Shown in pieces: positions 1-5,533 of a DNA stretch of 22,488 nucleotides. Numbering within the stretch: position 1 is the first letter of the stretch; each line of letters begins with the position of its first letter. Both the position numbers and the translations under genes were made by a program. The stretch spans positions 1 through 22,488 of the IMG/VR virus record IMGVR_UViG_3300046028_005300. One strand, given 5' to 3'. Source of the DNA: a virus. The notes beneath the pieces were generated by a model. It was not told the DNA's origin. It searched no databases and saw only the letters and a list, made by a program, of their open reading frames with translations.

Positions 1-1183
1 CGGCGGTACGGGTGACGGCAATGACGGGCTGGTGGCAGTCTTGGCGGAATTGGTCGAATACGCCCTTCTGCGGCCCGTTCGCTTCCGCCAGCACCATGCC
101 CACGCCACGGCGCTCGACGAGGTCTTTCGCCATGCGGGCGAAGTCGGGGAAGGACTCGCGGACGCGCAGGATGTCGGTCAGGTACAGGTTGCGGGCTTGG
201 TCGACCTCGCCCACGATGCAGACCGAGTAGTCGGGGTCGTCGCGCTCTTGGCGCTTCTTTCCGTACCCCCAGTCGATAGCGGCGACCGTGCGCGTGCCGA
301 GGGGAACCGTCCCGGAGCGGTAGTAGCGCGTCCACTCCGGTCGGAAGATCAGGAGGTCGGAGGACAGCGGAACGAGTTCGTAGGCTCTGGCGTATGCCAT
401 CGGCCCCATCTCGCGGCGCTTCTGGTCGAGGATCTCAGGCGTGAACACGCTTGGCCACGGGCTAATCAGTCCCCGGCAAGGCTCGCGTAAGAGCGTGCCA
501 GCGCGTTCGCATTCCCTGCGCCAGTCGGCGGTAATGTCGTCCGTATGGAAGGGGGTCGCTGTGCGCCAGATGCGGGCGGGGTGCTTGGCGGACGGGTCAA
601 GCATGGGGAGCCAGATGTTGTTCATCGCCTCCTTGACCTGTGCGCGGAGGGTCGGCTGGAGGACGGCGTTTCGTAGGTCGCAAATGTCATCCGGCCAAAG
701 AACGTCGGCGCGTCCGCCCGTTCTGCCGAAGATGCCGGAGGCTTGAACGGACGGGTCACGCCTCGCCCCTACCCCGGGCGCGGTGATTGACCACGCCATC
801 ACGGTGTCCTCTCCGGGCTTGAGTTCAACGTGCGGGAAGGTGGCGCGGTAGATGGGGCTGCGGATGATGTCGCGCAGGAAGCGGGATGTGGCGCTTGCGG
901 CTTCGTCGTTCTGCCCGATCAGCTTAAACCGTGTCGCTGGGCGGCGACCAAGCCACCACGCGGCTAAATATGTAAGGCTGCTGGTCTTCGCGTGACCACG
1001 TGGGATTTCCGCGTACCAACTGTGATGACTCAGCGCGTGCGCGAGCAGCCTGCGCTGAAGGTCGGAGGCGGGCTTGCCGAGGCACAAGGCTAAGAAGGCA
1101 ACCGGGTTCTCCCGCGCTGCGGCGACCGCCTGCTCCGGGGTCAGGCTTTGCGCTTTGGTTTTCGCTTTGGCTTTGGAAGGCAC
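1..1183 (-). CDS. terL: Terminase large subunit (3' end beyond left edge)
   Basis: This is the ATPase and nuclease motor that packages phage DNA into proheads. I read 394 codons in one open minus-strand frame with no stop before the window edge. A Walker A-like P-loop, PRGHAKTS, lies at residues 61-68. A Walker B-like VLWPDD lies at 161-166, and the coupling-type motif TATPFHTDD at 208-216. The nuclease domain starts at AAIDWGYG (Asp304), with a further acidic candidate in VLAEANG (Glu367). The only plausible start is GTG at 1183: an in-frame TGA lies about 50 bases upstream, and I see no ATG between it and the conserved region. There is no good ribosome site, and the start overlaps the preceding gene by 43 bases, so translation may be coupled. 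The family call is firm; the exact start is less so. The C-terminal end of the nuclease domain is missing. Confidence 0.95.
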   Translation of the reverse strand, partial: MPSKAKAKTKAQSLTPEQAVAAARENPVAFLALCLGKPASDLQRRLLAHALSHHSWYAEIPRGHAKTSSLTYLAAWWLGRRPATRFKLIGQNDEAASATSRFLRDIIRSPIYRATFPHVELKPGEDTVMAWSITAPGVGARRDPSVQASGIFGRTGGRADVLWPDDICDLRNAVLQPTLRAQVKEAMNNIWLPMLDPSAKHPARIWRTATPFHTDDITADWRRECERAGTLLREPCRGLISPWPSVFTPEILDQKRREMGPMAYARAYELVPLSSDLLIFRPEWTRYYRSGTVPLGTRTVAAIDWGYGKKRQERDDPDYSVCIVGEVDQARNLYLTDILRVRESFPDFARMAKDLVERRGVGMVLAEANGPQKGVFDQFRQDCHQPVIAVTRTA

Positions 1184-1566
1184 TTGGGGGCTGGTTGGAT
1201 CTGGTTGAGGCTTTGAGCGACGGCATCAAGGGCTTGATCTCCAAGGTCGTGGATCACTTCCACGCGGTCAGTTGCCGTACCAGCGTCAAGGCGCAGGATG
1301 CGGTCGAGCTGCACGGTTGCGTCTACGCGGTCACGGGACAGGGATGCAAGGACTTCCACGGCTCGCACGCGGGTGCGGGTATCCATGTTCGGGTCGTTCA
1401 TCACGTCCTGCAGGAAGGCGGGCGCAGACTTGGCGGCCTCGGCTGGAATGTCCCAGCCGCCGTAAACGGCTCGCTCAAGGCTGGCAAGGTGCAGGGTCTT
1501 CTCGCGGCGTGCGACAAGGTCGCGGACATCCCCCTTCCCCCTGTAGTGGGGTGCGTCTTCTGTCAT
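1141..1566 (-). CDS. Putative terminase small subunit-like protein
   Basis: This 141-residue protein is encoded immediately before the large terminase and overlaps its start. Small proteins here usually recognise phage DNA and recruit the large subunit. The middle region reads like short helical proteins often found just upstream of phage large terminases: ERAVYGGWDIP, then a helix with LQDVMNDPN, then RTRVRAVEVLASL and an RVDATVQ segment. The C-terminus is strongly basic (KPKRKPKRKA), consistent with DNA binding. The ATG at 1566 has GGAAGG about seven bases upstream and forms an ATGA overlap with the preceding HTH gene. The role comes from position and general pattern, not a recognised domain. 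Confidence 0.6.
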   Translation of the reverse strand: MTEDAPHYRGKGDVRDLVARREKTLHLASLERAVYGGWDIPAEAAKSAPAFLQDVMNDPNMDTRTRVRAVEVLASLSRDRVDATVQLDRILRLDAGTATDRVEVIHDLGDQALDAVAQSLNQIQPAPKCLPKPKRKPKRKA

Positions 1567-1817
1567 GATCGTACCTTCCGCTTTCTCAGAATCAACTCAA
1601 ATCCGGCAGCGTGCGCGATTGCGAGCGCGGAGTCAAACGCGGGCTTGCGCCTCCCGTTGCGCGTCCCCGGTGTCCCGAGGAGGCAGCGGACGGTATGGGC
1701 GCGAAGGATGCCATCCGCATCCATGCGGTTTGCCAGCTCGCCTCTGGTCATGCCTTGCCATTCAACGGCTGTGCGTATGTAGTGCTTGAAATCGTCGTAG
1801 GTGCTGATGGGGTACAT
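1563..1817 (-). CDS. Small helix-turn-helix DNA-binding protein
   Basis: An 84-residue protein resembling an XRE-type helix-turn-helix. A helix around residues 9-21 (FKHYIRTAVEWQG) is followed by MTRGELANRM, a turn, and a likely recognition helix RAHTVRCLLG. Near the C-terminus, FDSALAIAHAAGFELILR resembles the end of small phage regulators and antitoxins. I chose ATG 1817 because the first helix is needed for the fold. This start overlaps the upstream gene by 70 bases. An alternative ATG at 1751 makes an exact ATGA with that gene's stop but would remove helix one. An imperfect palindrome (TATACT, cgca, AGCATA) sits just before and over ATG 1817 and could be an operator. It may regulate packaging or replication genes; this is inference. 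Confidence 0.6.
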   Translation of the reverse strand: MYPISTYDDFKHYIRTAVEWQGMTRGELANRMDADGILRAHTVRCLLGTPGTRNGRRKPAFDSALAIAHAAGFELILRKRKVRS

Positions 1818-2161
1818 ATGCTTGCGAGTATAGCGCGAGATGGAACAGGGCGACGCGAAACGCTGATAAGGTGCGGGATTTGCTTCGCGTCCTTGTCCTG
1901 CGCCCACTCCATGAGCAGGGCTATGCGTTCGCTGAACCAGTAGATTTCGGGCAGTCGCGGCTCGTACTCCTCGCGGAAGACCTTGAGTACGGGGTGGTAG
2001 ATCTGTGCGCTGGTACGAAATGGGGAGGCTTGGATGACGACCCCGTCCTCGTCCACGGCTACCAACCCGGTATGAGTGAGGCCGACCGCGAAGCCCTCGC
2101 ACTTGAGGTAGGCGGCTGCGCGTGCGAGTTTCGTTTTGTTCGGCTTACTGGCGTATCTCAT
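1748..2161 (-). CDS. Hypothetical protein, minus-strand early operon
   Basis: A 137-residue protein of unknown function. The start at ATG 2161 is supported by GGAGA five bases upstream, the same context seen at 2689. The N-terminus is basic (MRYASKPNKTKLARAAAYLKCEG). The middle looks like a compact alpha/beta fold with DEDGVVIQ and the aromatic stretch EIYWFSERIALLMEWAQ. The last ~23 residues, overlapping the HTH gene in another frame, are Ser/Thr/Pro-rich and low in complexity, as expected of an overprinted tail. It lies between a replication-type gene set and the terminase genes, so a role in DNA metabolism or regulation is possible but not shown. Confidence 0.6.
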   Translation of the reverse strand: MRYASKPNKTKLARAAAYLKCEGFAVGLTHTGLVAVDEDGVVIQASPFRTSAQIYHPVLKVFREEYEPRLPEIYWFSERIALLMEWAQDKDAKQIPHLISVSRRPVPSRAILASICTPSAPTTISSTTYAQPLNGKA

Positions 2162-2227
2162 GTGTCTCCTAGATTGCCCTGTGCGGCGTTCCTTTGGTCG
2201 GGATGGGGTGGAAGGCGTATTTGAGGT

Positions 2228-2689
2228 TCAAGCGCGGCTAGGGGCAACCCTGCCCCGCTGCGAGCGGACGTAGTCAACGGCAACGGCAAGGACTCGGGCG
2301 GTGGTGGGGACGTAGGTCATCATGTCGCGCACGGCTTCGATCTCGGCATCGGTCACGGTGGCGAGGGTTTTTGCTGCCCACGAGTCCCATTCTGCAAGCT
2401 CGCTCGCGCTTGGCGGAATGCAGGTCTGGGCGCGGGTGTCCTCGATTTCGGTACTCGCTACCCCGGCGGTGTGCGCGGTGGCGGTGATCTTGCAGTACGC
2501 CTTGTGAATGGCGGACAGGTCGGGGCGGCTATCGCGTTCAAGGCGGTGCTGCTTGATGCACTCGCGCAGGATGTCCTGCTTCAAAGATCCCCAGCGTTCG
2601 TTCAGGAGGTCGCCCTCCTCCGGGGTGGGCTTGTACTTCGGCCACAGTTTGCACAGATAAATCTTGTTGTCGATCCACGTTGTTTGCAT
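2228..2689 (-). CDS. Hypothetical protein downstream of the replication gene
   Basis: A 153-residue soluble protein. I chose ATG 2689 over an in-frame ATG at 2728 because GAGGAGA lies directly upstream of 2689 and the longer form would overlap the preceding gene. The N-terminal half has regularly spaced aromatic and acidic residues: KLWPKYKPTPEEGDLLNERW, LKQDILRECIKQH, then RPDLSAIHKAYCKI. This resembles small phage helical proteins encoded next to replication initiators, where helicase loading is sometimes proposed. The C-terminal half is helical with DAEIEAVRDMM. No catalytic motif is visible. It follows the DUF1376 gene by 23 bases, so involvement in replication is a guess from context. 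Confidence 0.6.
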   Translation of the reverse strand: MQTTWIDNKIYLCKLWPKYKPTPEEGDLLNERWGSLKQDILRECIKQHRLERDSRPDLSAIHKAYCKITATAHTAGVASTEIEDTRAQTCIPPSASELAEWDSWAAKTLATVTDAEIEAVRDMMTYVPTTARVLAVAVDYVRSQRGRVAPSRA

Positions 2690-2712
2690 TGGTGTCTCCT
2701 CGGTTGGTGGTT

Positions 2713-3240
2713 TCAGAACGGAACCCAATTCGGGTCGGCTTCTTGAGCAGCCTTAATCTCCGCCCGCCGAAGGCGACGACCCCCTTTGTAAAGGGGGAGG
2801 GGGGTTTTTAAATCTGTGGTTGTGGTTACGGTTGTGGTTGCCATCGGTTCGCCATTGGCTGAGCCATTACCTGAGCCATTGGCGGAGCCATTCTTGCCAC
2901 TCCAACGGGCATCGGCTCCGCGCTTTCCGGACTCGCTTCGTTCGTTGTGTCGTTCCATTACCTTGACGCGTTCACGTTCCATGCGCGGGTTCACAAGGCT
3001 AGCCATTGGCTTAGCCAATGGCTCAGCCACAGGCTCAAAGCGTCCCCGGATGATTGCCCAGTCGCGCTCGGAGAGCGGGCAGCGGGTCAGGATTGAGCAG
3101 GCTTCGCGGTCGTCTGGGATGCCCCCGTTCGTCCACGCGTACATGAGGAGCTGCGTGTACGACCAGCCTTGGATGGGGGTCATCGTTGCGGTGCTGACCA
3201 AGAAGTCAGTCGGGTAAAGCGGGAACCACGGTGTAGACAT
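2713..3240 (-). CDS. DUF1376-family replication-associated protein
   Basis: A 175-residue protein. The N-terminus matches the phage DUF1376 (YdaU-like) pattern: WFPLYPTDFLVSTATMTPIQGWSYTQLLMYAWTNG with IPDD at residues 41-44. These proteins usually lie in replication modules and resemble the N-terminal part of initiator or primosome proteins; their biochemistry is poorly known. Residues from about 75 form a basic, low-complexity linker with PVAEPLAKPMA and an SANG/SGNG repeat, followed by a Thr/Val stretch. The C-terminus LRRAEIKAAQEADPNWVPF ends in an SSB-tip-like VPF. ATG 3240 has AAGGAA about six bases upstream. It is the first gene of the leftward operon, behind a structured leader. The linker DNA holds 12-bp repeats that may form an origin. 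Confidence 0.8.
   Translation of the reverse strand: MSTPWFPLYPTDFLVSTATMTPIQGWSYTQLLMYAWTNGGIPDDREACSILTRCPLSERDWAIIRGRFEPVAEPLAKPMASLVNPRMERERVKVMERHNERSESGKRGADARWSGKNGSANGSGNGSANGEPMATTTVTTTTDLKTPLPLYKGGRRLRRAEIKAAQEADPNWVPF
2780..2797. repeat. Perfect 8-bp inverted repeat beside a T-run, within the DUF1376 gene
   Basis: CCCCCTTT at 2780-2787 is exactly complementary to AAAGGGGG at 2790-2797, with two bases between. On the plus strand a G6-T5-A3 tract follows (to about 2812), then repeated GGTTGTGG units (about 2816-2841). With the iterons further right, this looks like the palindrome and unwinding zone of a replication origin. It could also act as a weak plus-strand terminator. Coding constraint alone (a Lys/Gly-rich stretch) does not obviously require the symmetry. 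Confidence 0.55.
2851..2893 (+). repeat. Tandem 12-bp iterons, cluster 1
   Basis: Three full units and one partial unit repeat with a 12-base period, starting at 2851, 2863, 2875 and 2887. Each begins GCCATT, and two contain the exact 9-mer GCCATTGGC, itself a palindrome around its centre base (GCCA-T-TGGC). A looser copy starts at 2840. On the minus strand the units encode the SANG/SGNG linker of the DUF1376 protein. Regular spacing near one helical turn suits cooperative binding by an initiator protein. Confidence 0.65.
3001..3037 (+). repeat. 12-bp iterons, cluster 2, with a 10-bp inverted pair
   Basis: Units start at 3002, 3014 and 3026 with the same 12-base period as cluster 1. The first two form a perfect inverted pair: AGCCATTGGC at 3001-3010 and GCCAATGGCT at 3014-3023. 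The third unit, starting GCCACAGGC, has diverged. Here the motif is read in a different codon phase (giving EPLAKPMA) from cluster 1 (giving SANG). Conservation of the DNA motif across two phases argues for selection on DNA rather than on the protein. Confidence 0.65.
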
Positions 3241-3259
3241 TTGCTTCCTTGCGATAGCC

Positions 3260-3337
3260 GTAGGCAGGGCGGGGAGCGAGTGCGGGCTAACCCGCCCCGC
3301 CTACAGTTGTCGAGATGTTGAGCGTTTGCACTCGCTC
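3260..3337 (-). promoter_or_regulatory. Structured leader with pseudoknot potential
   Basis: GTAGGC plus GGCGGG-type bases at 3260-3273 pair with 3291-3304 in a 13-pair stem with one mismatch. The loop (3274-3290) starts with GAGCGAGTGC, exactly complementary to GCACTCGCTC at 3328-3337. Loop-to-outside pairing of this kind makes an H-type pseudoknot, or two mutually exclusive states. As a leftward transcript it would end about 10 bases before the DUF1376 ribosome site and could control that operon. The base pairing is symmetrical, so a plus-strand RNA is equally possible on sequence alone. It matches no RNA class I know. Confidence 0.5.
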
Positions 3338-3368
3338 CGCTATCCCCACGTTGGGAGTCGCTGCAAAT

Positions 3369-3377
3369 ATGATACCA
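3369..3377 (-). promoter_or_regulatory. Extended -10 promoter for the leftward operon (putative)
   Basis: Read leftward, the sequence gives TG, one base, then TATCAT, an extended -10 element. No good -35 hexamer lies 16-18 bases upstream, which such promoters can tolerate. The start of transcription would fall near 3362, giving a leader of about 120 bases before ATG 3240. The same TATCAT hexamer serves as -10 at 7050. A GCGGTC-TT-GACCGC palindrome (3401-3414) lies about 45 bases upstream of the start. Confidence 0.4.
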
Positions 3378-3400
3378 TAAACCTGCCACCATGTGGCGGG

Positions 3401-3414
3401 GCGGTCTTGACCGC
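3401..3414. repeat. 14-bp palindrome near the leftward promoter
   Basis: GCGGTC at 3401-3406 and GACCGC at 3409-3414 are perfect inverted arms separated by TT. The loop would be too short for a stable RNA hairpin, so a protein-binding operator is the simpler reading. It is centred around -45 of the proposed leftward promoter. A small inverted repeat, GCCAC-cat-GTGGC (3385-3397), lies beside it. Confidence 0.35.
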
Positions 3415-3435
3415 TCCTTACCTCACCCCCGGAAG

Positions 3436-3476
3436 CGCGGCGCGTTGATCGAAAGATCCGCGCCGCGTTTGTTTTT
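3436..3476 (+). terminator. Strong rho-independent terminator, plus strand, no obvious upstream gene
   Basis: A perfect 9-bp GC stem (CGCGGCGCG at 3436-3444 with CGCGCCGCG at 3459-3467) continues, after a two-base bulge, through GATC/GATC to a GAAA tetraloop. TTTGTTTTT follows at 3468-3476. All genes to its left are on the other strand, so it must end either an undescribed plus-strand RNA from 3241-3435 or antisense transcription through the leftward operon. Confidence 0.8.
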
Positions 3477-3491
3477 AGGCGTACCAACCGC

Positions 3492-3517
3492 GCCAGCCGA
3501 CCACCAGCGCGGCTGGC
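3492..3517. repeat. 8-bp inverted repeat in the divergent intergenic region
   Basis: GCCAGCCG at 3492-3499 pairs perfectly with CGGCTGGC at 3510-3517 around a 10-base loop. No U-run follows on either strand. It lies just past the orphan terminator, in the 474-base gene-free stretch (3241-3714). Function unknown. Confidence 0.4.
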
Positions 3518-3597
3518 ACACCGGGCGGCATCATAATCGGGCGGGGTGTCAATTTATTTGATGCGGGTTTCAGGCTAGGAATGTGCGATTGTGTGGA

Positions 3598-3621
3598 AAT
3601 CCGTCAACAAACTTACGGATT
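3598..3621. promoter_or_regulatory. Inverted repeat upstream of the rightward early operon (possible operator)
   Basis: AATCCGT at 3598-3604 and ACGGATT at 3615-3621 form perfect 7-bp arms separated by 10 bases. TTGACC (3620-3625), a possible -35 element, begins inside the right arm, but I see no convincing -10 at 16-18 bases. The 24-bp size and the position about 95 bases before the first rightward gene suit a repressor site. No clear sigma-70 promoter was found between 3480 and 3714. Confidence 0.35.
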
Positions 3622-3714
3622 GACCCCTTGCGAGCCGATGTACCTGTCAGTATCTTTCCGATGTCAGAGGCGCGTGCCGCTGACAAACGCACCCAGTTTG
3701 AGAGGACTGAGCAA

Positions 3715-3969
3715 ATGTCTACCAAGACCCAAATGACCGTCACCGATGCCTTGAATAGCGACCGTATTGCCAAGCAGTACAACGATGCCCTGCTTGCCGC
3801 CGCCCGTGAAATTAACGACGACGTGAGCCATCGCGTGATCCGCGCAAACGCCGACCTTGCCGCCGTTGACCATGATGACGAGAACGCCTTCGCCGCGTGC
3901 GTGGACGAGATCGACTCAGCCGAAGGCGCGTTCATCGCCCGCCACGAAAACACGGTGGTGAGCCTGTGA
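3715..3969 (+). CDS. Hypothetical small protein, first gene of rightward operon
   Basis: An 84-residue acidic protein of unknown function. I chose ATG 3715 rather than an in-frame ATG at 3583: GAGAGGA lies just upstream, the same leader style as at the Erf gene, and the added N-terminal stretch of the long form looks non-coding. The body is mostly helical (DRIAKQYNDALLAAAREINDD), with many Ala and Asp residues and an EIDSAEGAF stretch near the end. It has no signal peptide, membrane segment or cysteine. Its stop overlaps the next start (GTGA). Confidence 0.65.
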   Translation: MSTKTQMTVTDALNSDRIAKQYNDALLAAAREINDDVSHRVIRANADLAAVDHDDENAFAACVDEIDSAEGAFIARHENTVVSL

Positions 3970-4295
3970 CCGCACGGCGTACCGACCCCGCAACCAGCCA
4001 CGCGGCCGCCGATGACATGGCTCCCAAACTCGCAGGGCTTCAAGCCGCGCTCCTCGCCGCCTTCAGCGCGGCGGGGGCGTATGGCTTGACCTCAGACGAA
4101 GCCGAAGCCGCAGCGCACCTACACGCCGGGGCGCGTCGCAGGGTCAGCGAGCTGCACGCGGCAGGGCTGATTGCCCCTACTGGCGGCACGCGCCTTGGTC
4201 GCGCTGGTAAGGCGCAGCGCGTATTCATTGCCGTTGTCTCTTCTATCCCCGACAGCCTCTTCACCAACCCTACCGAAAGGAAATTCCGATGCTAG
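3966..4295 (+). CDS. Winged-helix DNA-binding protein
   Basis: A 109-residue protein starting at GTG 3966, which overlaps the preceding stop. It fits a common phage winged-helix pattern: RRTDPATSHAAA near the N-terminus, then LQAALLAAFSAAGAYGLTSDEAEAAAHLHAGARRRVSELHAAGLI as the helix-turn-helix, then a wing with GTRLGRAGKAQRVFI. Such proteins are usually small early regulators or recombination-linked factors; the target is unknown. The DPATSHAAA lead-in followed by a Gly-Leu-Thr helix start is the main support. The C-terminal ~17 residues after the wing are poorly constrained and overlap the ribosome site of the next gene. Confidence 0.7.
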   Translation: MTARRTDPATSHAAADDMAPKLAGLQAALLAAFSAAGAYGLTSDEAEAAAHLHAGARRRVSELHAAGLIAPTGGTRLGRAGKAQRVFIAVVSSIPDSLFTNPTERKFRC

Positions 4296-4633
4296 ACACC
4301 AAGAAGATCCGCAAGCGCGAAGTTGAGTACGACATCAATGTTGACCAGTTGCCGGGAATCCCGGAGGTCATCGCCGAGTACCTCATGTCCCACGCGGTGA
4401 CCGTCCTCCTAGAAGGTCGCTACCAAGTCGATGGCGGCAACCCCGATGCGGGCGACCAGCCAGCATGGCGCTTGCTCGATTGGAAGATCCTGACGGTCAA
4501 CCTCGACGGCGTGGTTCTAGATCATGACGAGCGCGTCCCATCAGACTTCCCGATGGCGCTCGTCATCAACAGCACCTACTCGCGGCATACCCGGGAGTAC
4601 CTTGAGGCGCGGCCGCCGGAGATGTACGAATGA
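4289..4633 (+). CDS. Hypothetical protein
   Basis: A 114-residue acidic protein of unknown function. ATG 4289 lies six bases after GAAAGGAA and inside the end of the previous gene (7-base overlap). The N-terminus is charged (LDTKKIRKREVEYDINVDQL). The middle carries LMSHAVTVLLEGRYQVDGG and DWKILTVNLDGVVLDHDERVP, suggestive of a small beta-rich fold. The C-terminus is helical (YSRHTREYLEARPPEMYE). No catalytic motif, membrane segment or cysteine pair was seen. It joins the next gene by ATGA. Confidence 0.65.
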   Translation: MLDTKKIRKREVEYDINVDQLPGIPEVIAEYLMSHAVTVLLEGRYQVDGGNPDAGDQPAWRLLDWKILTVNLDGVVLDHDERVPSDFPMALVINSTYSRHTREYLEARPPEMYE

Positions 4634-5142
4634 AAGACTGCATCAATACCGAACTAATCAGACTGCTAGACAACGCAATTACGGAATCGCTTGCTGGCAT
4701 TCAGGTTAAAGCAGAAACTGGCGAAGTACGAGCCAAACTGCGAAGCGAAATTATTAGCACACGCGAGGCTATTGCAAGGCATCCGGCATTCAAGCAAATG
4801 GTTGACATCGCCCTTGAATGGCTTGTTGCACGTGTTCAGCCCGAGCGGGAGCGGTTGCAGCTTGCAGAACAAGAACACAAGGCCGAAATAGCAAAAGCGC
4901 TTAAACACGTTGATGGCTTTGAAGCCGATTACGAATTGAAAAAAGCCGAGTTTGCTGCGGCTGACCCATCAACAAGACGGATGCAAGTTTGGGCAGATGC
5001 GGTTGACCGTGTGCTTCCGCTGCCAGAGGGACACAAGAACGGCTACACCTTCGACCAAGTAATTCGATCACGCGGGCTAGTGATGGCCGCGCTGGCGGGC
5101 ATGACAAGCGTTGGCGCACCACTTACAAAGGAAACGACATGA
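4630..5142 (+). CDS. Hypothetical coiled-coil protein
   Basis: A 170-residue protein dominated by helices. Residues 70-115 (ERERLQLAEQEHKAEIAKALKHVDG and following) look like a coiled coil. The C-terminal third includes RRMQVWADAVDRVLPLPEGHKNGYTFDQVIRSRG. The DNA is visibly AT-richer than the flanking genes, with codons such as GCA, GAA and AAA more common, suggesting a different source. ATG 4630 overlaps the previous stop by four bases and its own stop overlaps the next start by four. Function unknown; it is probably cytoplasmic and may multimerise. Confidence 0.65.
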   Translation: MKDCINTELIRLLDNAITESLAGIQVKAETGEVRAKLRSEIISTREAIARHPAFKQMVDIALEWLVARVQPERERLQLAEQEHKAEIAKALKHVDGFEADYELKKAEFAAADPSTRRMQVWADAVDRVLPLPEGHKNGYTFDQVIRSRGLVMAALAGMTSVGAPLTKETT

Positions 5143-5360
5143 GCGACCTGAGAGACATAGCGACATTGTGCAAGGAAATTGACTATCTGACGGCACAAGT
5201 AGAGACGCTCCGCAAGGATCGTGACGAGTTGAGACGCGAGGTTTGCTACGCGATTTATGAGGCAGTAGAAGCAAGCTGTACTAGCAACGAAAAACCTTGC
5301 ACGCTACGAGAGATTGCAGAAGAAAGAGGCTGGGATTGCTACAAGGGGCTGATCCAATGA
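5139..5360 (+). CDS. Hypothetical small coiled-coil protein
   Basis: A 73-residue protein. The first 35 residues (LRDIATLCKEIDYLTAQVETLRKDRDELRREV) form a clear coiled coil. The second half holds three cysteines (CYAIYEAV, ASCTS, KPCTL) and ends REIAEERGWDCYKGLIQ. GGAAACGAC lies before the start, and ATGA overlaps tie it to both neighbours. It shares the AT-richer composition of the preceding gene. No known family recognised. Confidence 0.6.
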   Translation: MSDLRDIATLCKEIDYLTAQVETLRKDRDELRREVCYAIYEAVEASCTSNEKPCTLREIAEERGWDCYKGLIQ

Positions 5361-5533
5361 ACGAGCGCGACCGCATGGCCGTTGAAATGCTTCGGGTTGT
5401 GTTTCAGACGACCCATCATTGGGCTGGGGTGCAGCATGATGAAAAATGGTATTGGGACGATATGAACTCAGCAGCAGAGGTTGCTTACCGCCTTGCCGAT
5501 GCAATGCTCAAAGCACGAAAGGAAGAGCAATAA
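5357..5533 (+). CDS. Hypothetical small protein
   Basis: A 58-residue protein with an ATGA overlap at its start and a TAATG overlap with the next gene. I rejected an in-frame start at 5297 because it lies inside the previous gene and gives a basic, unlikely N-terminus. The sequence is rich in Trp, His and Met (TTHHWAGVQHDEKWYWDDM) and ends in a helix with ADAMLKARKEEQ. The function is unknown. Confidence 0.55.
   Translation: MNERDRMAVEMLRVVFQTTHHWAGVQHDEKWYWDDMNSAAEVAYRLADAMLKARKEEQ

Noticed and set aside
1000-1782. 260-codon plus-strand open frame
   Set aside because: It lies opposite the terminase, small-subunit-like and HTH genes. Its product is arginine-, cysteine- and glycine-rich with no domain, and the opposing frames show clear protein motifs.
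2780-2812. C5T3/A3G5 hairpin with T-run read as a plus-strand terminator
   Set aside because: The loop would be only two bases and the T-run is separated by a G-tract. It fits better as part of the repeat-rich possible origin, though a weak terminator cannot be excluded.
3315-3380. 21-codon plus-strand ORF inside the structured leader region
   Set aside because: Weak ribosome site and no supporting features. It could matter only if the proposed plus-strand RNA exists.
3287-3487. 66-codon minus-strand open frame in the divergent region
   Set aside because: It covers the strong hairpin terminator and promoter elements, and its product looks non-coding.
3620-3648. TTGACC as a -35 element of an early promoter
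   Set aside because: No acceptable -10 hexamer occurs 16-18 bases downstream.
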